From the NCBI RefSeq assembly GCF_041807905.1, contig NZ_JBGVSA010000008.1, positions 62,001-126,000 of the forward strand: 64,000 bases of DNA, written 5' to 3'. Position 1 is the stretch's first letter; each line of letters begins with the position of its first letter. Under the pieces are notes generated by a model. The model had not been told where the DNA came from and searched no databases. It saw only the letters and a list, made by a program, of their open reading frames with translations. This DNA comes from JBGVSA01 sp041807905 (lineage in GTDB: Bacteria > Pseudomonadota > Gammaproteobacteria > Burkholderiales > Rhodocyclaceae). Shown piece after piece: positions 25,421-36,075 of the stretch. Made by a program: the position numbers and the translations under genes.

Positions 25421-25442
25421 GCCGTCATCCCGTGGATGCTGC

Positions 25443-26171
25443 TCAGTAACGTACGATCGCGCCGTTCTGGACGCGCACGCGTTCACCTTCGCGCCATGCC
25501 GGCTGCGTCTTCTCGGTAAAGACCTGGCGGGTACCGTCGTCCATGCGAACGGCGATCTGGTATTGCGTTTCCGAACGTACGCGCTTCTCAACCTGGTTGC
25601 CGGCCAAACCGCCCAGGATCGCACCGGCCACGGTCGCTGCCTTCTTGCCCGAACCTTCGCCGACCTGATGGCCGAGCACGCCGCCGATGGCCGCGCCGCC
25701 GACGGCACCGACAATGCCGCCTTCGCCTTGTACCTGGTGTGCCTGGATCGACTCGATCACGCCGCAGTCGTAGCACACGCGCTGCGCAGGTGGCGGCGTG
25801 TTGGCCGCCGTGTCATAGGTAGATTCGGATTGCGCCGGCGCCTTCGTGGTGTTTGTCGTGGTCTTGGTGGTGGCTGCTTTCGAGTGGCGCGCCGATGTCG
25901 CCGGTTGTGCTGCGGCTTGTGCTGCCGGAGCTGCCACGGCCGCGACCGACTGTGCGGACGACGACGCACTCGCCGCCGCGCTGCTCGAGGCGGAGGCCAG
26001 TTCAGCCGCGATTGCCGGATCCGTCGTGGCCGGCATGGACGGGGTGCCGATCCAGCCCATCATCTTGGCGATGCCGACGACGGCCACCACGATCACCGCT
26101 ACCGCTGCCGCCATGATGAGTGGATGCAGGCCTGCCTGACCGAGATGACGCTTTCTTGTATTCGTATTCAT
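25443..26171 (-). CDS. Glycine-zipper 2TM domain envelope protein (SlyB-like domain)
   Basis: A 242-residue protein. The N-terminus has one transmembrane helix ('LIMAAAVAVIVVAVVGIAKMMGWIG') and then a low-complexity Ala/Ser/Thr linker to about residue 125. The C-terminal part has a Cys pair ('RVCYDCGVIESIQ') followed by a glycine zipper ('GGIVGAVGGAAIGGVLGHQVGEGSGKKAATVAGAILGGLAGNQVEK') and a beta-rich tail. The zipper domain is the one in SlyB/PcP outer-membrane lipoproteins. This member is anchored by an N-terminal helix, not a lipid. I chose ATG 26171, before 'NTNTRKRHLG'. The function is probably envelope integrity, inferred from the family. Confidence 0.85.
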   Translation of the reverse strand: MNTNTRKRHLGQAGLHPLIMAAAVAVIVVAVVGIAKMMGWIGTPSMPATTDPAIAAELASASSSAAASASSSAQSVAAVAAPAAQAAAQPATSARHSKAATTKTTTNTTKAPAQSESTYDTAANTPPPAQRVCYDCGVIESIQAHQVQGEGGIVGAVGGAAIGGVLGHQVGEGSGKKAATVAGAILGGLAGNQVEKRVRSETQYQIAVRMDDGTRQVFTEKTQPAWREGERVRVQNGAIVRY

Positions 26172-26387
26172 TTCAGATAACTCCTCGAATAGGCTCATTT
26201 CCATTTCGCATGGATCGCTCCCTTGTCGACCCTGCGGGTATGTGCCTTGCTACAAGCCTGTCACACCGTGTTTTTGCGGACTGTAGGACATTCTCCGACG
26301 TGTTCGCGTCGATGCGCTCCGCTATCGGATGAACGCTGCGAAACGCCCATCTGGCGGGGGTTTCAGCCCTAAATGGGCTACATTTCC

Positions 26388-28223
26388 TTACGCTTTTTCC
26401 GCAGCATACCGCTGCGGTGAGAGTGCTCGGAGGAGATCGATCTCAAGTGGCGCGGGCTCGTCGCACATCAGCGATGCCAGTACCTCGGCGCAGAGACTTC
26501 CCCACACGAGTCCACGCGCGCCGAACCCCGAAAGCAGCCACAGATTCTCATCCAGCGCGCCCACCGTGGGCAGACGATCCGGCGAAATGGGGCGCAGGCT
26601 TGCACGCCCACCATCTATCGCGTTGGGTGCTTCCCGCGCCAGCTCCGGCAACATGCGTGAGAGCTTGTTGATGTTTTCGGCATGTTCTTCTACGCGCAGC
26701 TCGCGTGAAAAATCGTCCACCACGAAGGTCGCGCCCATCGGCACATGCCCGTCCAGCGCGGGCGTCACGTAGCCGCTGCCGCACACCACCGTGCGCGGCG
26801 CATGGCATGCCTGTTCGGCAAGGTGGGTGACCTGTCCGCGAGCGGCGCGCAACGGCAGCCAGGGTGTGCCCGCCAATCGTGCGGCATCATGGGCGTTGGC
26901 GAGCACGACGTGCGCAGCCTGGGCGACCGAATGTCCGCTTTCGTCCAGTGCGTGCCATTCTCCGTCGCGTCGCTCGATACGCGCCACGCGCACATTGAAC
27001 GATGTCGTGACCGCTTTCCCGGCCATGGCGAGATTGGCGGCACACAAGCTTGGGGGGCTGATCCAGCCGCCGCGCGGAAACCACCATCCGCCCGCCGAAA
27101 CGTTCTGGCCGCAGAGTTCGGCGGCACGCACTTCATCGACCCATTGCAGGAACTCTTCCGGCGCTTCGAGCGCGGCTACCACGGCTGCCTGCTTGTCGGC
27201 CTGGCGGGTGTCGCGTGCGAGATGAAGTACGCCGCAATCATCCCACCGCACCGCATGACCCGCCTCATCCAGATTCCGCAGATGCTGCAAGGCGTACAGA
27301 AAGCCCGCCCGTGTGATGCGAGCCATGCGGTTGTCATCGATGCTGGGTAGGGGGCGGAACGCGCCGGCGAGATTTCCCGACGCACCTTGCGCCGGCGCTG
27401 CCTCTTCGTCGATCAGCGTGAGATGCCATCCGCGTGCGGCAAGCCGTTCCGCCGCACCCGTGCCGGCGAGACCTGCGCCGATGACGATGGCGGAAGAGGA
27501 GAGGGCGGCACTGCCCGATGCGCCGCCCGGTCGTTCGCCCGACAGCATGTCGCGTTTGGAGGCGAAGCCCGGCATCTTGCGCGTCACGAATCCGGCATCT
27601 GCAAGCCCATGTCGGACGCTCGCCGATACCGACCACGTGGCCAGCGAGCAGCCTGGCGCCGCCAGGCGATACAGCTCGGCAAACACTTCCGGCGACCACA
27701 TGTCGGCGTTTTGGCGCGGCGAAAAGCCGTCGAGAAAGATCGCGTCGGCGCTGGCCTGACAGCGTGCGAGTGCTTCCGAAGCATCGCCAAACAGCAAGGT
27801 AAGGACGACCCGGCCGCCATCGAGTTCGATTCGATGAGTGCCCGGTACAAGCATCGGCCAGCGCGACAGCAACTGCGCAGACAGATCGGCCGGTGCGTCG
27901 GATTGCGCATGCGCGATGGCCATGTCGGCGGCGTGCATCGGGTGCTTTTCGACCGACACGAAATGCAGTCGCTCGCATCGTGCAGTGTCGTCGCGCCACG
28001 CTTGCCACGTCGCGAGAAAGTTGTGTCCGAGTCCGAAGCCCGTCTCGACGATCACGAACGAGCGCTTGCTCTGCCAGCGCTGCGGCAGGCCATTGCCCGC
28101 CATGAACACCTGCTGCGCCTGCGCGAACGCGCCGCCGTCGGAGTGGTAGACGTCGTCGTACTCGGCCGAGTAAGGGATGCCGTTGTCGGCAAGGATGAGC
28201 TTGGAGGGGCGCAAGACAGACAT
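26388..28223 (-). CDS. mnmC: Bifunctional tRNA mnm5s2U biosynthesis enzyme MnmC
   Basis: A 611-residue two-domain enzyme that finishes the wobble uridine mnm5(s2)U34. The N-terminal MnmD methyltransferase (about 1-245) has the SAM motif 'FVIVETGFGLGHNFLATW' and 'DAIFLDGFSPRQNADMW'. The C-terminal FAD oxidoreductase has the Rossmann motif 'AIVIGAGLAGTGAAERLAARG' and 'FGARGLVWGSLCAEVLASL'. I chose ATG 28223 because the family begins near 'PSKLILADNGIPYSAEYDD'; a longer form adds 58 unlike residues. It is a single gene, divergent from topoisomerase IB. Confidence 0.94.
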   Translation of the reverse strand: MSVLRPSKLILADNGIPYSAEYDDVYHSDGGAFAQAQQVFMAGNGLPQRWQSKRSFVIVETGFGLGHNFLATWQAWRDDTARCERLHFVSVEKHPMHAADMAIAHAQSDAPADLSAQLLSRWPMLVPGTHRIELDGGRVVLTLLFGDASEALARCQASADAIFLDGFSPRQNADMWSPEVFAELYRLAAPGCSLATWSVSASVRHGLADAGFVTRKMPGFASKRDMLSGERPGGASGSAALSSSAIVIGAGLAGTGAAERLAARGWHLTLIDEEAAPAQGASGNLAGAFRPLPSIDDNRMARITRAGFLYALQHLRNLDEAGHAVRWDDCGVLHLARDTRQADKQAAVVAALEAPEEFLQWVDEVRAAELCGQNVSAGGWWFPRGGWISPPSLCAANLAMAGKAVTTSFNVRVARIERRDGEWHALDESGHSVAQAAHVVLANAHDAARLAGTPWLPLRAARGQVTHLAEQACHAPRTVVCGSGYVTPALDGHVPMGATFVVDDFSRELRVEEHAENINKLSRMLPELAREAPNAIDGGRASLRPISPDRLPTVGALDENLWLLSGFGARGLVWGSLCAEVLASLMCDEPAPLEIDLLRALSPQRYAAEKA

Positions 28224-28318
28224 GGAGGAAACCATCGGTGGAGCGGGAAGCATTCTACCGCGCGGGCGGCACCGCTCTTGCTGGCCCGTTTTCGATCTCA
28301 TCCAGCCCGTGAGCCGCC

Positions 28319-29404
28319 ATGAGCCTGCTTGCCCGACATTCCGCCCTTGAATCAGAAGTGGCCGGAGCTTTCTCGATGCCGACCGAGCCGATCCCACCGG
28401 TGGGCGAATTACCGCCCGGGTTGCGCTACGTCGACGACAGCGCGCCCGGCATTTCGCGTCGGATGTTGCGCGGCGCGTTTGTCTATTTCGACAGCAACGG
28501 CCAACGCCTGAGCGACCCGGCGACGATCGCGCGCATCAATAGATTGGCGATCCCGCCGGCGTATCGCGATGTGTGGATCTGCCCCGATTCGAACGGACAT
28601 CTGCAAGCCACCGGACGCGACGCGCGAGGGCGCAAGCAGTACCGCTACCATCCCCGATGGATCGAAGTGCGCGACGCGCAAAAGTACGAGCGGCTCATCA
28701 AGTTCGGCCACGCGCTGTCGCGCCTGCGGCGGGCGGTCGACAAGGACCTTGCTACGCCCGGCCTGGGGCGCGACAAAGTGATCGCCACGGCGGTGGCTTT
28801 ACTCGACGCGACGCTAATTCGCGTGGGCAACCGACGCTATGCCCGCGACAACAAATCCTTTGGGCTCACAACACTGCGCAATCGGCACGTGGATGTGTCG
28901 GGCAGCGCCATCCGCTTTCATTTCAAGGGAAAGAGCGGCGTTGAGCATGATGTCAGCATCCGTCACCCGCGATTGGCGCGCATCGTGCGCCGCTGCATCG
29001 AACTGCCGGGGCAGCAGTTATTCCAGTACATCGATGAGGCGGGCGAACGCCATGCGGTCGGCTCGCAGGACATCAATGACTACCTGCGCGCGCATGCGGG
29101 CGACGAGTTCACCGCCAAGGACTATCGCACCTGGGCGGGGAGCGTCAGAGCCCTGGCGCATCTGCGGACGCTCGCCTGGGAGGACGAGGCCGGCGCGCGC
29201 AGACAACTGGCGCAGACCATTCCGATCATTGCGCGCGCACTGGGTAACACGCCCGCGGTCTGCCGCAAGTGCTATATCCACCCGGCGGTGACGGAAGCCT
29301 TCATCGGCGGTCGGCTCAGCGCCTTGGGCAAGGTGCGACGTCGCAAGGGGCTCAATGCGAACGAGGCGGCGTTGCTGGCGTTCCTGGAGGCACTGGATTC
29401 GTGA
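28319..29404 (+). CDS. DNA topoisomerase IB (poxvirus-like, bacterial type)
   Basis: A 361-residue monomeric tyrosine recombinase-fold topoisomerase. The N-terminal domain has 'GLRYVDDSAPGISRRMLRGAFVYFD' and 'AIPPAYRDVWICPDSNGHLQATGRDARGRKQYRYHPRW'. The catalytic domain has 'RVGNRRYARDNKSFGLTTLRNRHV' and 'FHFKGKSGVEH', and the active-site Tyr in 'CRKCYIHPAV'. It relaxes positive and negative supercoils by nicking one strand with a 3'-phosphotyrosine. Bacterial TopIB genes are patchily distributed. A second in-frame ATG at 28376 could be the start, which would remove a 19-residue extension. Confidence 0.93.
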   Translation: MSLLARHSALESEVAGAFSMPTEPIPPVGELPPGLRYVDDSAPGISRRMLRGAFVYFDSNGQRLSDPATIARINRLAIPPAYRDVWICPDSNGHLQATGRDARGRKQYRYHPRWIEVRDAQKYERLIKFGHALSRLRRAVDKDLATPGLGRDKVIATAVALLDATLIRVGNRRYARDNKSFGLTTLRNRHVDVSGSAIRFHFKGKSGVEHDVSIRHPRLARIVRRCIELPGQQLFQYIDEAGERHAVGSQDINDYLRAHAGDEFTAKDYRTWAGSVRALAHLRTLAWEDEAGARRQLAQTIPIIARALGNTPAVCRKCYIHPAVTEAFIGGRLSALGKVRRRKGLNANEAALLAFLEALDS

Positions 29405-29495
29405 CCTGCCTGACGCGAGGTCGTTGCCGCCGCGCCATCGCCACGATGTTGTCGACGATGCTGGCAAGCATCACCTGATGGGCGCCAAAAAACAC

Positions 29496-29527
29496 AAAAC
29501 CCGCAAGCGCATCGCGTTGCGGGTTTT
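29496..29527. terminator. Bidirectional terminator between topoisomerase IB and lysS
   Basis: An 11-bp perfect stem, AAAACCCGCAA with TTGCGGGTTTT around a 10-base loop, lies between two convergent genes. The T-rich 3' arm on each strand suits termination in both directions. Confidence 0.85.
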
Positions 29528-29559
29528 GCGGCTCACAACAGGCGCGTCCGCCTGAGTTG

Positions 29560-31074
<1,515 letters not shown>

Positions 31075-31185
31075 ATCGGATCTCGACAAACGGCGCCGCG
31101 CAAAGGTTGTTGCGGCGCGATAACCCGCTATTTTGAACCAAGCAGCGCAGCGTGTCACATCCACCAGGCGCCAAAATCGAGTGAA

Positions 31186-32277
31186 TCAGCCGAAAAGCGC
31201 GTCGATGTCGGCCTGCAGGTCGGCATTTGCGGCCGCAGCGTCCGGATTCTCATCCAGATGTCCTTCGGCAACCAGGGCTTCGTACCGATTGATCTGGTTG
31301 CGCCCATGACCTTTCGAGAAATACAGCGCAGCGTCCGCCTTGCCGAGCAGTTCCGCCGGCGTCAGGGCCGGATTGATCTCGACGTAGCCCATGGAGCAGG
31401 TGACCTGGCCGACTTGTGGGAACTCGTGCGATTCCACGGCCTGCCGGAAGCGGTCCAGCACTTCGCGGGCATTGTCGGGTGAGACGTGGCGCAGCAGGAT
31501 CACGAATTCTTCGCCACCGAAGCGGAACAGCTTGTCGCTGTTGCGGAAGCTTTTCTTCATCAGTTCGGCCACGCGCAGCAGGACTTCGTCGCCGAACAGG
31601 TGGCCGAAGGTGTCATTGATGCGCTTGAAGCGGTCGATGTCCACCACACCGAGCCAGCATGGATGCAGACTTTCTTCGCGCGTGCGGCGCTCGGGCGAAT
31701 TGCGTAACTGGGCTTCGCTGGCGGCTGCGATGAAGCGGTCGAAATTGGCGTCGAAGGTCTTGCGGCTGTGCAGGCGGGTCAGCGTGTCGAGTTCGGCGTA
31801 ATCCAGGAGCGCCAGTTGGTGCGCATAGATACGCAGCATCTGCCGGACAGACGCGCAGGTTTCTTCGCCCGGCATCGTTGCGCAGCGGGCCTCCACCACG
31901 GCAGAAGCGGAAGAGGGCGCGCCAACCGAGAACACGACCCGCAGGTAGTCCGGCTCGCCGCCGACGATCACGCCCTCTGGACTCGCGATGCAAGCCTCGA
32001 CCAGCGCATCCGCCGGTGGCGCCGCGTCGGGATCGAAGTCGCCGTCGTCGTCACACGCGGCCGAGCCATCGGTAGTTGCCCACGCGAGCGGCGCAGTCAC
32101 GTAGCCATGAGACGTAATGGTGACGGCGTGCATGATCACGGCGGGCGAGGCCAGCACGTCGCGAATCGATTCCACGACGATGATGGCCATGCGGCTGCGC
32201 TCGCGCGAAGCGGTCACAGCCTCGAGGCGATCCAGCAGGATGAGCAAAGACGTTTTCGGTCCCATGCGCAGCAACAT
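31186..32277 (-). CDS. Diguanylate cyclase (GGDEF domain)
   Basis: A 363-residue cytoplasmic protein without membrane segments. The C-terminal GGDEF domain has an intact active site 'FRFGGEEFVILL' and an inhibitory I-site R-N-S-D exactly five residues before it, so product feedback is expected. The N-terminal 165 residues form an unrecognised sensory region, possibly GAF-like. It makes cyclic di-GMP, which controls motility and biofilm. ATG at 32265 is an alternative start. It lies downstream of the condensin operon, separated by 231 bp and a perfect hairpin. Confidence 0.9.
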   Translation of the reverse strand: MLLRMGPKTSLLILLDRLEAVTASRERSRMAIIVVESIRDVLASPAVIMHAVTITSHGYVTAPLAWATTDGSAACDDDGDFDPDAAPPADALVEACIASPEGVIVGGEPDYLRVVFSVGAPSSASAVVEARCATMPGEETCASVRQMLRIYAHQLALLDYAELDTLTRLHSRKTFDANFDRFIAAASEAQLRNSPERRTREESLHPCWLGVVDIDRFKRINDTFGHLFGDEVLLRVAELMKKSFRNSDKLFRFGGEEFVILLRHVSPDNAREVLDRFRQAVESHEFPQVGQVTCSMGYVEINPALTPAELLGKADAALYFSKGHGRNQINRYEALVAEGHLDENPDAAAANADLQADIDALFG

Positions 32278-32467
32278 GAAGGCGGATACGGCAATCGGCC
32301 CCTGCCGGTTGCTCTTCCGCTGGTGTGCTTAACGACACGCGGCCGGAAAAACCTTAATGCAATTTGTGAAAAATGGCGAAATCGACAAAGACAGTAGGGA
32401 TGGAGGCGATCTTTGTCATTGAAAAATCAGGGAAAACGGTTCCCATGTCCTTTCGGGCATGGTCCTC

Positions 32468-32499
32468 AAGTGCCGTTGGCGGGTGCCAACGGCACTTGC
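32468..32499. repeat. Perfect 14-bp inverted repeat after the MksB-like gene
   Basis: CAAGTGCCGTTGGC (32468-32481) and GCCAACGGCACTTG (32486-32499) flank GGGT. It begins 10 bp beyond the stop codon of the SMC-like gene, with no T-run on either strand. It may terminate transcription by a non-canonical route or protect the 3' end of the mRNA. Confidence 0.7.
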
Positions 32500-32508
32500 A
32501 ATAAGGCT

Positions 32509-35301
32509 TCAGTCGATCTGGCGGCGAAGAATGCCGATCGGCGGCGCCCAATCGTCCACAGGGCGTTTCTTGCGCGTGACCAGCGTGAGCTGGGCCGGCT
32601 GGAAAACGTTTGCGTTGTGCGTGACGGGCGTCGTGATGAGGTATTGCGCCCGTGTGGCTCGCAGGAAGGCGCCGACGCGGTCGATGTTGGCCACGTCGAG
32701 GTGGGCGAAGGGCTCATCGATGAAGACGAAGCCGCCGGGGCGCGCATCGTCCATCAACAGGCCGACGAGCAGGATCAGGGACTTCATCACCTGCTGGCCG
32801 CCGGAGGCCTCGCCGTCGTTGAGACTCTGCGCGCCTTTCTGGTCGAAGTCGAATTGCACTTCCAGCCCGGCCGCCGCCAGTGCGGCGTCGTCGTTTTCGA
32901 GCACCGGCATCGGACATTCCACAGTCTGGCCCGACAGCTCGCCCAGCGCGCGCAGATTCTTGCCATATTGCTTGACGGTGGCCCGCAGCTTGGCGATGTA
33001 GGCGCCGCGCGCATCGTCGACCAGCGCCTTGGTGCGCTCGGCGTACGACAGGCGATTGGCGTAGTCGGATTCGCGTTGGCGCAGCTCCAGCGAGAGTTTG
33101 TCCTTCACCACCAGCACGTTGTCGTCCTGCGGCCATTCGCCTTCGTTCAGGCGGCGCTTCAGGCGCGATAGTTCGTTGCGCGCGGCGGCGAGCCCGCCAT
33201 AGTGTTCCGACAGTTCGGACAGCGCCTCGGGCGACAGCCAATGACGCGGCATGCCGCGCGACTTGCTGCGCAGCCGCAACAGGCGGGCGGTCTGTTCGAG
33301 TCGTTGCGGCTTGTTGTCGGCGGCGATGCGTACCAGCGTTTCGCGCGCGCTCATGACTTCGCGGTTGCGCCGGTCGGCTTCGATGGCGATGCCTTGCAGA
33401 TTCTGCTTGCGCTCTTCCACCAATGCGCGGATCTCGACGCGTTGCGCTTCGGCGCGAGCCAGCGCCTCACGGACCACGGGCAGATCGTTGGCGGCGGCTT
33501 CGAATTCTGCCGCGCGGCTCATCAGCAGCTCCGCAGCCTGCATGCCGAGCAGACGTTCGCGCGAACCCTGGACAGCGGCCTGCGCGGCCTCTTCCGCGTC
33601 GTGCGCGGCTTTCAGCTCGACGTCGAGCGCGCGGATGTCGGCCTGCAAGGCCTCGATGCGGGCGCTGCGGGCCAGTTCGCCAAACCAGAATTCGTGCGGC
33701 ACGCCGAGATGGCGGGCGCCGCGACGCTCGCGCGAATAGCCGTCGCGGGTGATCCAGTCCTGGTCGCGGGGCAGGTCGCGGGCGGCCTGTGCGTTTTCAA
33801 CACGCTGGATACGCGCAAGGAGGTCTGTGAGCCACTTCGGCGCATCGGCGGCGAAGCGCACGACCTCGAGCAGGCTGCCGCGGGATGCCGCGGGGCAGGG
33901 GGCCCGTTCGGCCACGATGAAGTGGCGGAAATGCTCGCGCTCGCCCAGCGCCCAGGCATCGAAGCGATCCGCTTCATCTTCGAGCAGGATCAGCGAACGA
34001 TACGGCCGCAGGATGGCTTCGATGGCGCCTTGCCACGCGACATCGGTGACTTCGATGATCTCCGAGAGCACGCGATGTTCGATGCCGGCATCGGCAAGTG
34101 CGGCGCGGAAGCGGCTGACTTCGGCCTCTTGCGGCGGACCTGAGCGGGCCTGGGCGTCGCGCAACTTCTGCGAGGCTTCTTCAAAGCGGGCGGTCAGCCC
34201 CTTCACCTTGGCGCGCGCGGCTTGATAGTCGTTGAAGGCCGTGGAGGCGGCTTCTTCGGCGGCCAATGCGTCGCCGCCATGTTCGCGCGCGACACGTTCG
34301 CGCAGCGCGTCGCGCTCGGCGAGCTTCTTCTCGACATCGCGCAGCGTATCGCGAGCCGACAGCCAGTCGGCCTCCGACTGATCCTGCGCGCCTTGTGCAT
34401 CGCGCAGTGCCTGTTCGGCGCGGCGCTTTTCGTTCTGCAGGCTTTCAATGCGCGCGCCCGCATCGGCCAGCACGGCCTGGCTGCTGTGTTGCTGGGCGCG
34501 TGCCTGCGCGAGCTTGTCGCGGGCGTCACGCACTTCGTGCCGCAGCTCGCCGACTTCCAGTCGGGGCAGCACTTCGGCTTCGAGCGTGGTGACTTCTTTG
34601 TTCAGCGCGTGCCATTCGAGGAAGCGTTCGGCTTCGATGCGGCGTGACTCGGCCTGCGCGCGCAGACGGTCCAGATCGAGCGCCAGGGCTTCGAGCTCGT
34701 GCTGCGCGCTCTTTTGCTCTTCGCGTGCGGCCTGATAGTTGTCCAGTACTTCCTTGTCGCCGAACACGTCGAAGACCAGGTCGAGCAGGGCGCGCGGCGA
34801 GTATTCGCACAGCTTGTCGGTGTCGCCCTGTTCGAGCGACAGCACCTTGGCGATGGCGGGCGAGAGGCCGGCGAAGGCCAGTCGCGATTGATAGTCGCGC
34901 AGGCCGACCCACTGTGCCGACTGTTCGAGCTGTTCGACTTCAATAATGCCGTCTTCGATGCAGTACTCGCGCGACCAGTCGCCGCCCGCTCGCTTGATGC
35001 GGCAGGCCAGCGTGACGTTGTCCTTCATGCACGGGAAGAACGGGCGCTTGCCGGTCGAGCCGGGGCGATTGGCCACGGTGCTGCGGATCCATGCCACGCC
35101 AGCGTTGGCGCGGCGCACATAGCGACGGTAGTCGCGCTTGCCCGAGCACTTGAGCGCGAACAGTGTGCGCATGGCGTCGAGCAGGGTGGTCTTGCCGGAC
35201 CCGTTGGGCCCGACGATGGTGATGATCTGCGCGTCCAGCGGCACGGTGAAGCGACGCCAGAAGTCCCAGTGGACCAGTTCGATTTCGCGGATGTGGAACA
35301 T
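32509..35301 (-). CDS. SMC-like condensin ATPase, MksB/MukB type
   Basis: A 930-residue SMC-like protein. The N-terminal head has Walker A 'GPNGSGKTT' (31-39). Long coiled coils (about 180-400 and 560-740) flank a hinge-like domain with 'LSEIIEVTDVAWQGAIEAILRPYRSLILLEDEAD'. The C-terminal head has an ABC signature in 'NDGEASGGQQ' (SGGQ 833-836) and Walker B 'GFVFIDEPFAHLD' (Asp862, Glu863). The length, well under MukB (about 1490 aa), fits MksB or JetC. It is the last of three packed genes on the minus strand; the two upstream proteins suit the MksF (kleisin) and MksE subunits. No JetD nuclease is nearby, so a chromosomal condensin is more likely than a Wadjet plasmid-defence system. Function is inferred. 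Confidence 0.7.
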   Translation of the reverse strand: MFHIREIELVHWDFWRRFTVPLDAQIITIVGPNGSGKTTLLDAMRTLFALKCSGKRDYRRYVRRANAGVAWIRSTVANRPGSTGKRPFFPCMKDNVTLACRIKRAGGDWSREYCIEDGIIEVEQLEQSAQWVGLRDYQSRLAFAGLSPAIAKVLSLEQGDTDKLCEYSPRALLDLVFDVFGDKEVLDNYQAAREEQKSAQHELEALALDLDRLRAQAESRRIEAERFLEWHALNKEVTTLEAEVLPRLEVGELRHEVRDARDKLAQARAQQHSSQAVLADAGARIESLQNEKRRAEQALRDAQGAQDQSEADWLSARDTLRDVEKKLAERDALRERVAREHGGDALAAEEAASTAFNDYQAARAKVKGLTARFEEASQKLRDAQARSGPPQEAEVSRFRAALADAGIEHRVLSEIIEVTDVAWQGAIEAILRPYRSLILLEDEADRFDAWALGEREHFRHFIVAERAPCPAASRGSLLEVVRFAADAPKWLTDLLARIQRVENAQAARDLPRDQDWITRDGYSRERRGARHLGVPHEFWFGELARSARIEALQADIRALDVELKAAHDAEEAAQAAVQGSRERLLGMQAAELLMSRAAEFEAAANDLPVVREALARAEAQRVEIRALVEERKQNLQGIAIEADRRNREVMSARETLVRIAADNKPQRLEQTARLLRLRSKSRGMPRHWLSPEALSELSEHYGGLAAARNELSRLKRRLNEGEWPQDDNVLVVKDKLSLELRQRESDYANRLSYAERTKALVDDARGAYIAKLRATVKQYGKNLRALGELSGQTVECPMPVLENDDAALAAAGLEVQFDFDQKGAQSLNDGEASGGQQVMKSLILLVGLLMDDARPGGFVFIDEPFAHLDVANIDRVGAFLRATRAQYLITTPVTHNANVFQPAQLTLVTRKKRPVDDWAPPIGILRRQID

Positions 35302-35314
35302 CGTTCAGTGTCTG

Positions 35315-36070
35315 TCAGTTGGGGGCGTCCGCGTCGGCCGGGCCGTCCGCGTGGTCCGTCGTTTCGTCGGCGTCGATGCCTTCTTCGGTGTCGTCGCCCC
35401 ACATGCCATCGTCGTCATCTTCGTCGAGGAGCGGCAACTGCTTGCCGGCGGCGGCGAGCACGTCGGCCAGCGTGCCGTTGACGATGCGGTCGGCCAGCAC
35501 GCGGTAGTCGAGCAGTACGTCGAGCAGCGGGCCTTCATGGATGTAGCCGCCACGGCGTTCGATGAAGCCGAGGCGCGCCAGCTTGCCGAGGCCGAAGTTC
35601 TTGATTTTGGTCTTGCCGCCCAGTTGCGTGCCGAAGTCGGCCAGCAGCGAGGTTTCGGACACGGCTCCGGAGACTTCTTCGCCGTGCACGATGGGTTTGT
35701 CCTGGCCGAACATGTCGTTCTGGCCGTCGTCGTCGATGGCGCGGCGGCCAAGCTGGCGCTCGCGCTTGGGCAGGATGATCATGGCCCAGATGATGATGAG
35801 CAGCGCGATGTCGTCTCGCGTCAGCCCCATCGTACTGGCCTGGTATTCCTTGCCGCCGAAGACCGTGTCGAGCACGCAGTCTTTGAGCCCGACGGCAACG
35901 TGTGCGGCGAAGGGGTTGTCGAGCAGCATCAGGCCGACGCTGGACAGCCGCGCCTCCAGGTCATGCCGGAAGGTCTCGTCGACGAGCGCGCGGCGCACCT
36001 GCGCGTCCGTGCGGGGCAACCAGCCGTGCGCGATCAGGCGTGAGGTCAGGTGAGTGATCTCGTTATCCAT
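35315..36070 (-). CDS. MksE/MukE-like condensin accessory subunit (inferred)
   Basis: A 251-residue protein: an N-terminal helical part, then a winged-helix-like segment ('GLTRDDIALLIIIWAMIILPKRE' through 'GLGKLARLGFIERRGGYIHEGPLLDVLLDY'), and a C-terminal tail of about 40 very acidic residues. The 'LGKLARLGFIERRGG' wing and the position between a kleisin-like gene and an SMC gene fit MksE/JetB. Gaps are 5 bp upstream and 13 bp downstream, so the operon is tight. I recognise the family by context and architecture rather than by a sequence motif. MukE-type proteins bridge kleisin and SMC heads. Confidence 0.55.
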   Translation of the reverse strand: MDNEITHLTSRLIAHGWLPRTDAQVRRALVDETFRHDLEARLSSVGLMLLDNPFAAHVAVGLKDCVLDTVFGGKEYQASTMGLTRDDIALLIIIWAMIILPKRERQLGRRAIDDDGQNDMFGQDKPIVHGEEVSGAVSETSLLADFGTQLGGKTKIKNFGLGKLARLGFIERRGGYIHEGPLLDVLLDYRVLADRIVNGTLADVLAAAGKQLPLLDEDDDDGMWGDDTEEGIDADETTDHADGPADADAPN

Positions 36071-36075
36071 GTGTC

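Noticed and set aside
26364..26380. AGCCC-TAAAT-GGGCT hairpin past the mnmC stop codon as a terminator
   Set aside because: The stem is only five base pairs and no T-run follows on the minus strand.
28319..29404. Topoisomerase IB considered as the missing JetD-like partner of the condensin
   Set aside because: JetD is a topoisomerase VI (TOPRIM)-like nuclease. This is a tyrosine type IB enzyme on the opposite strand, beyond lysS.
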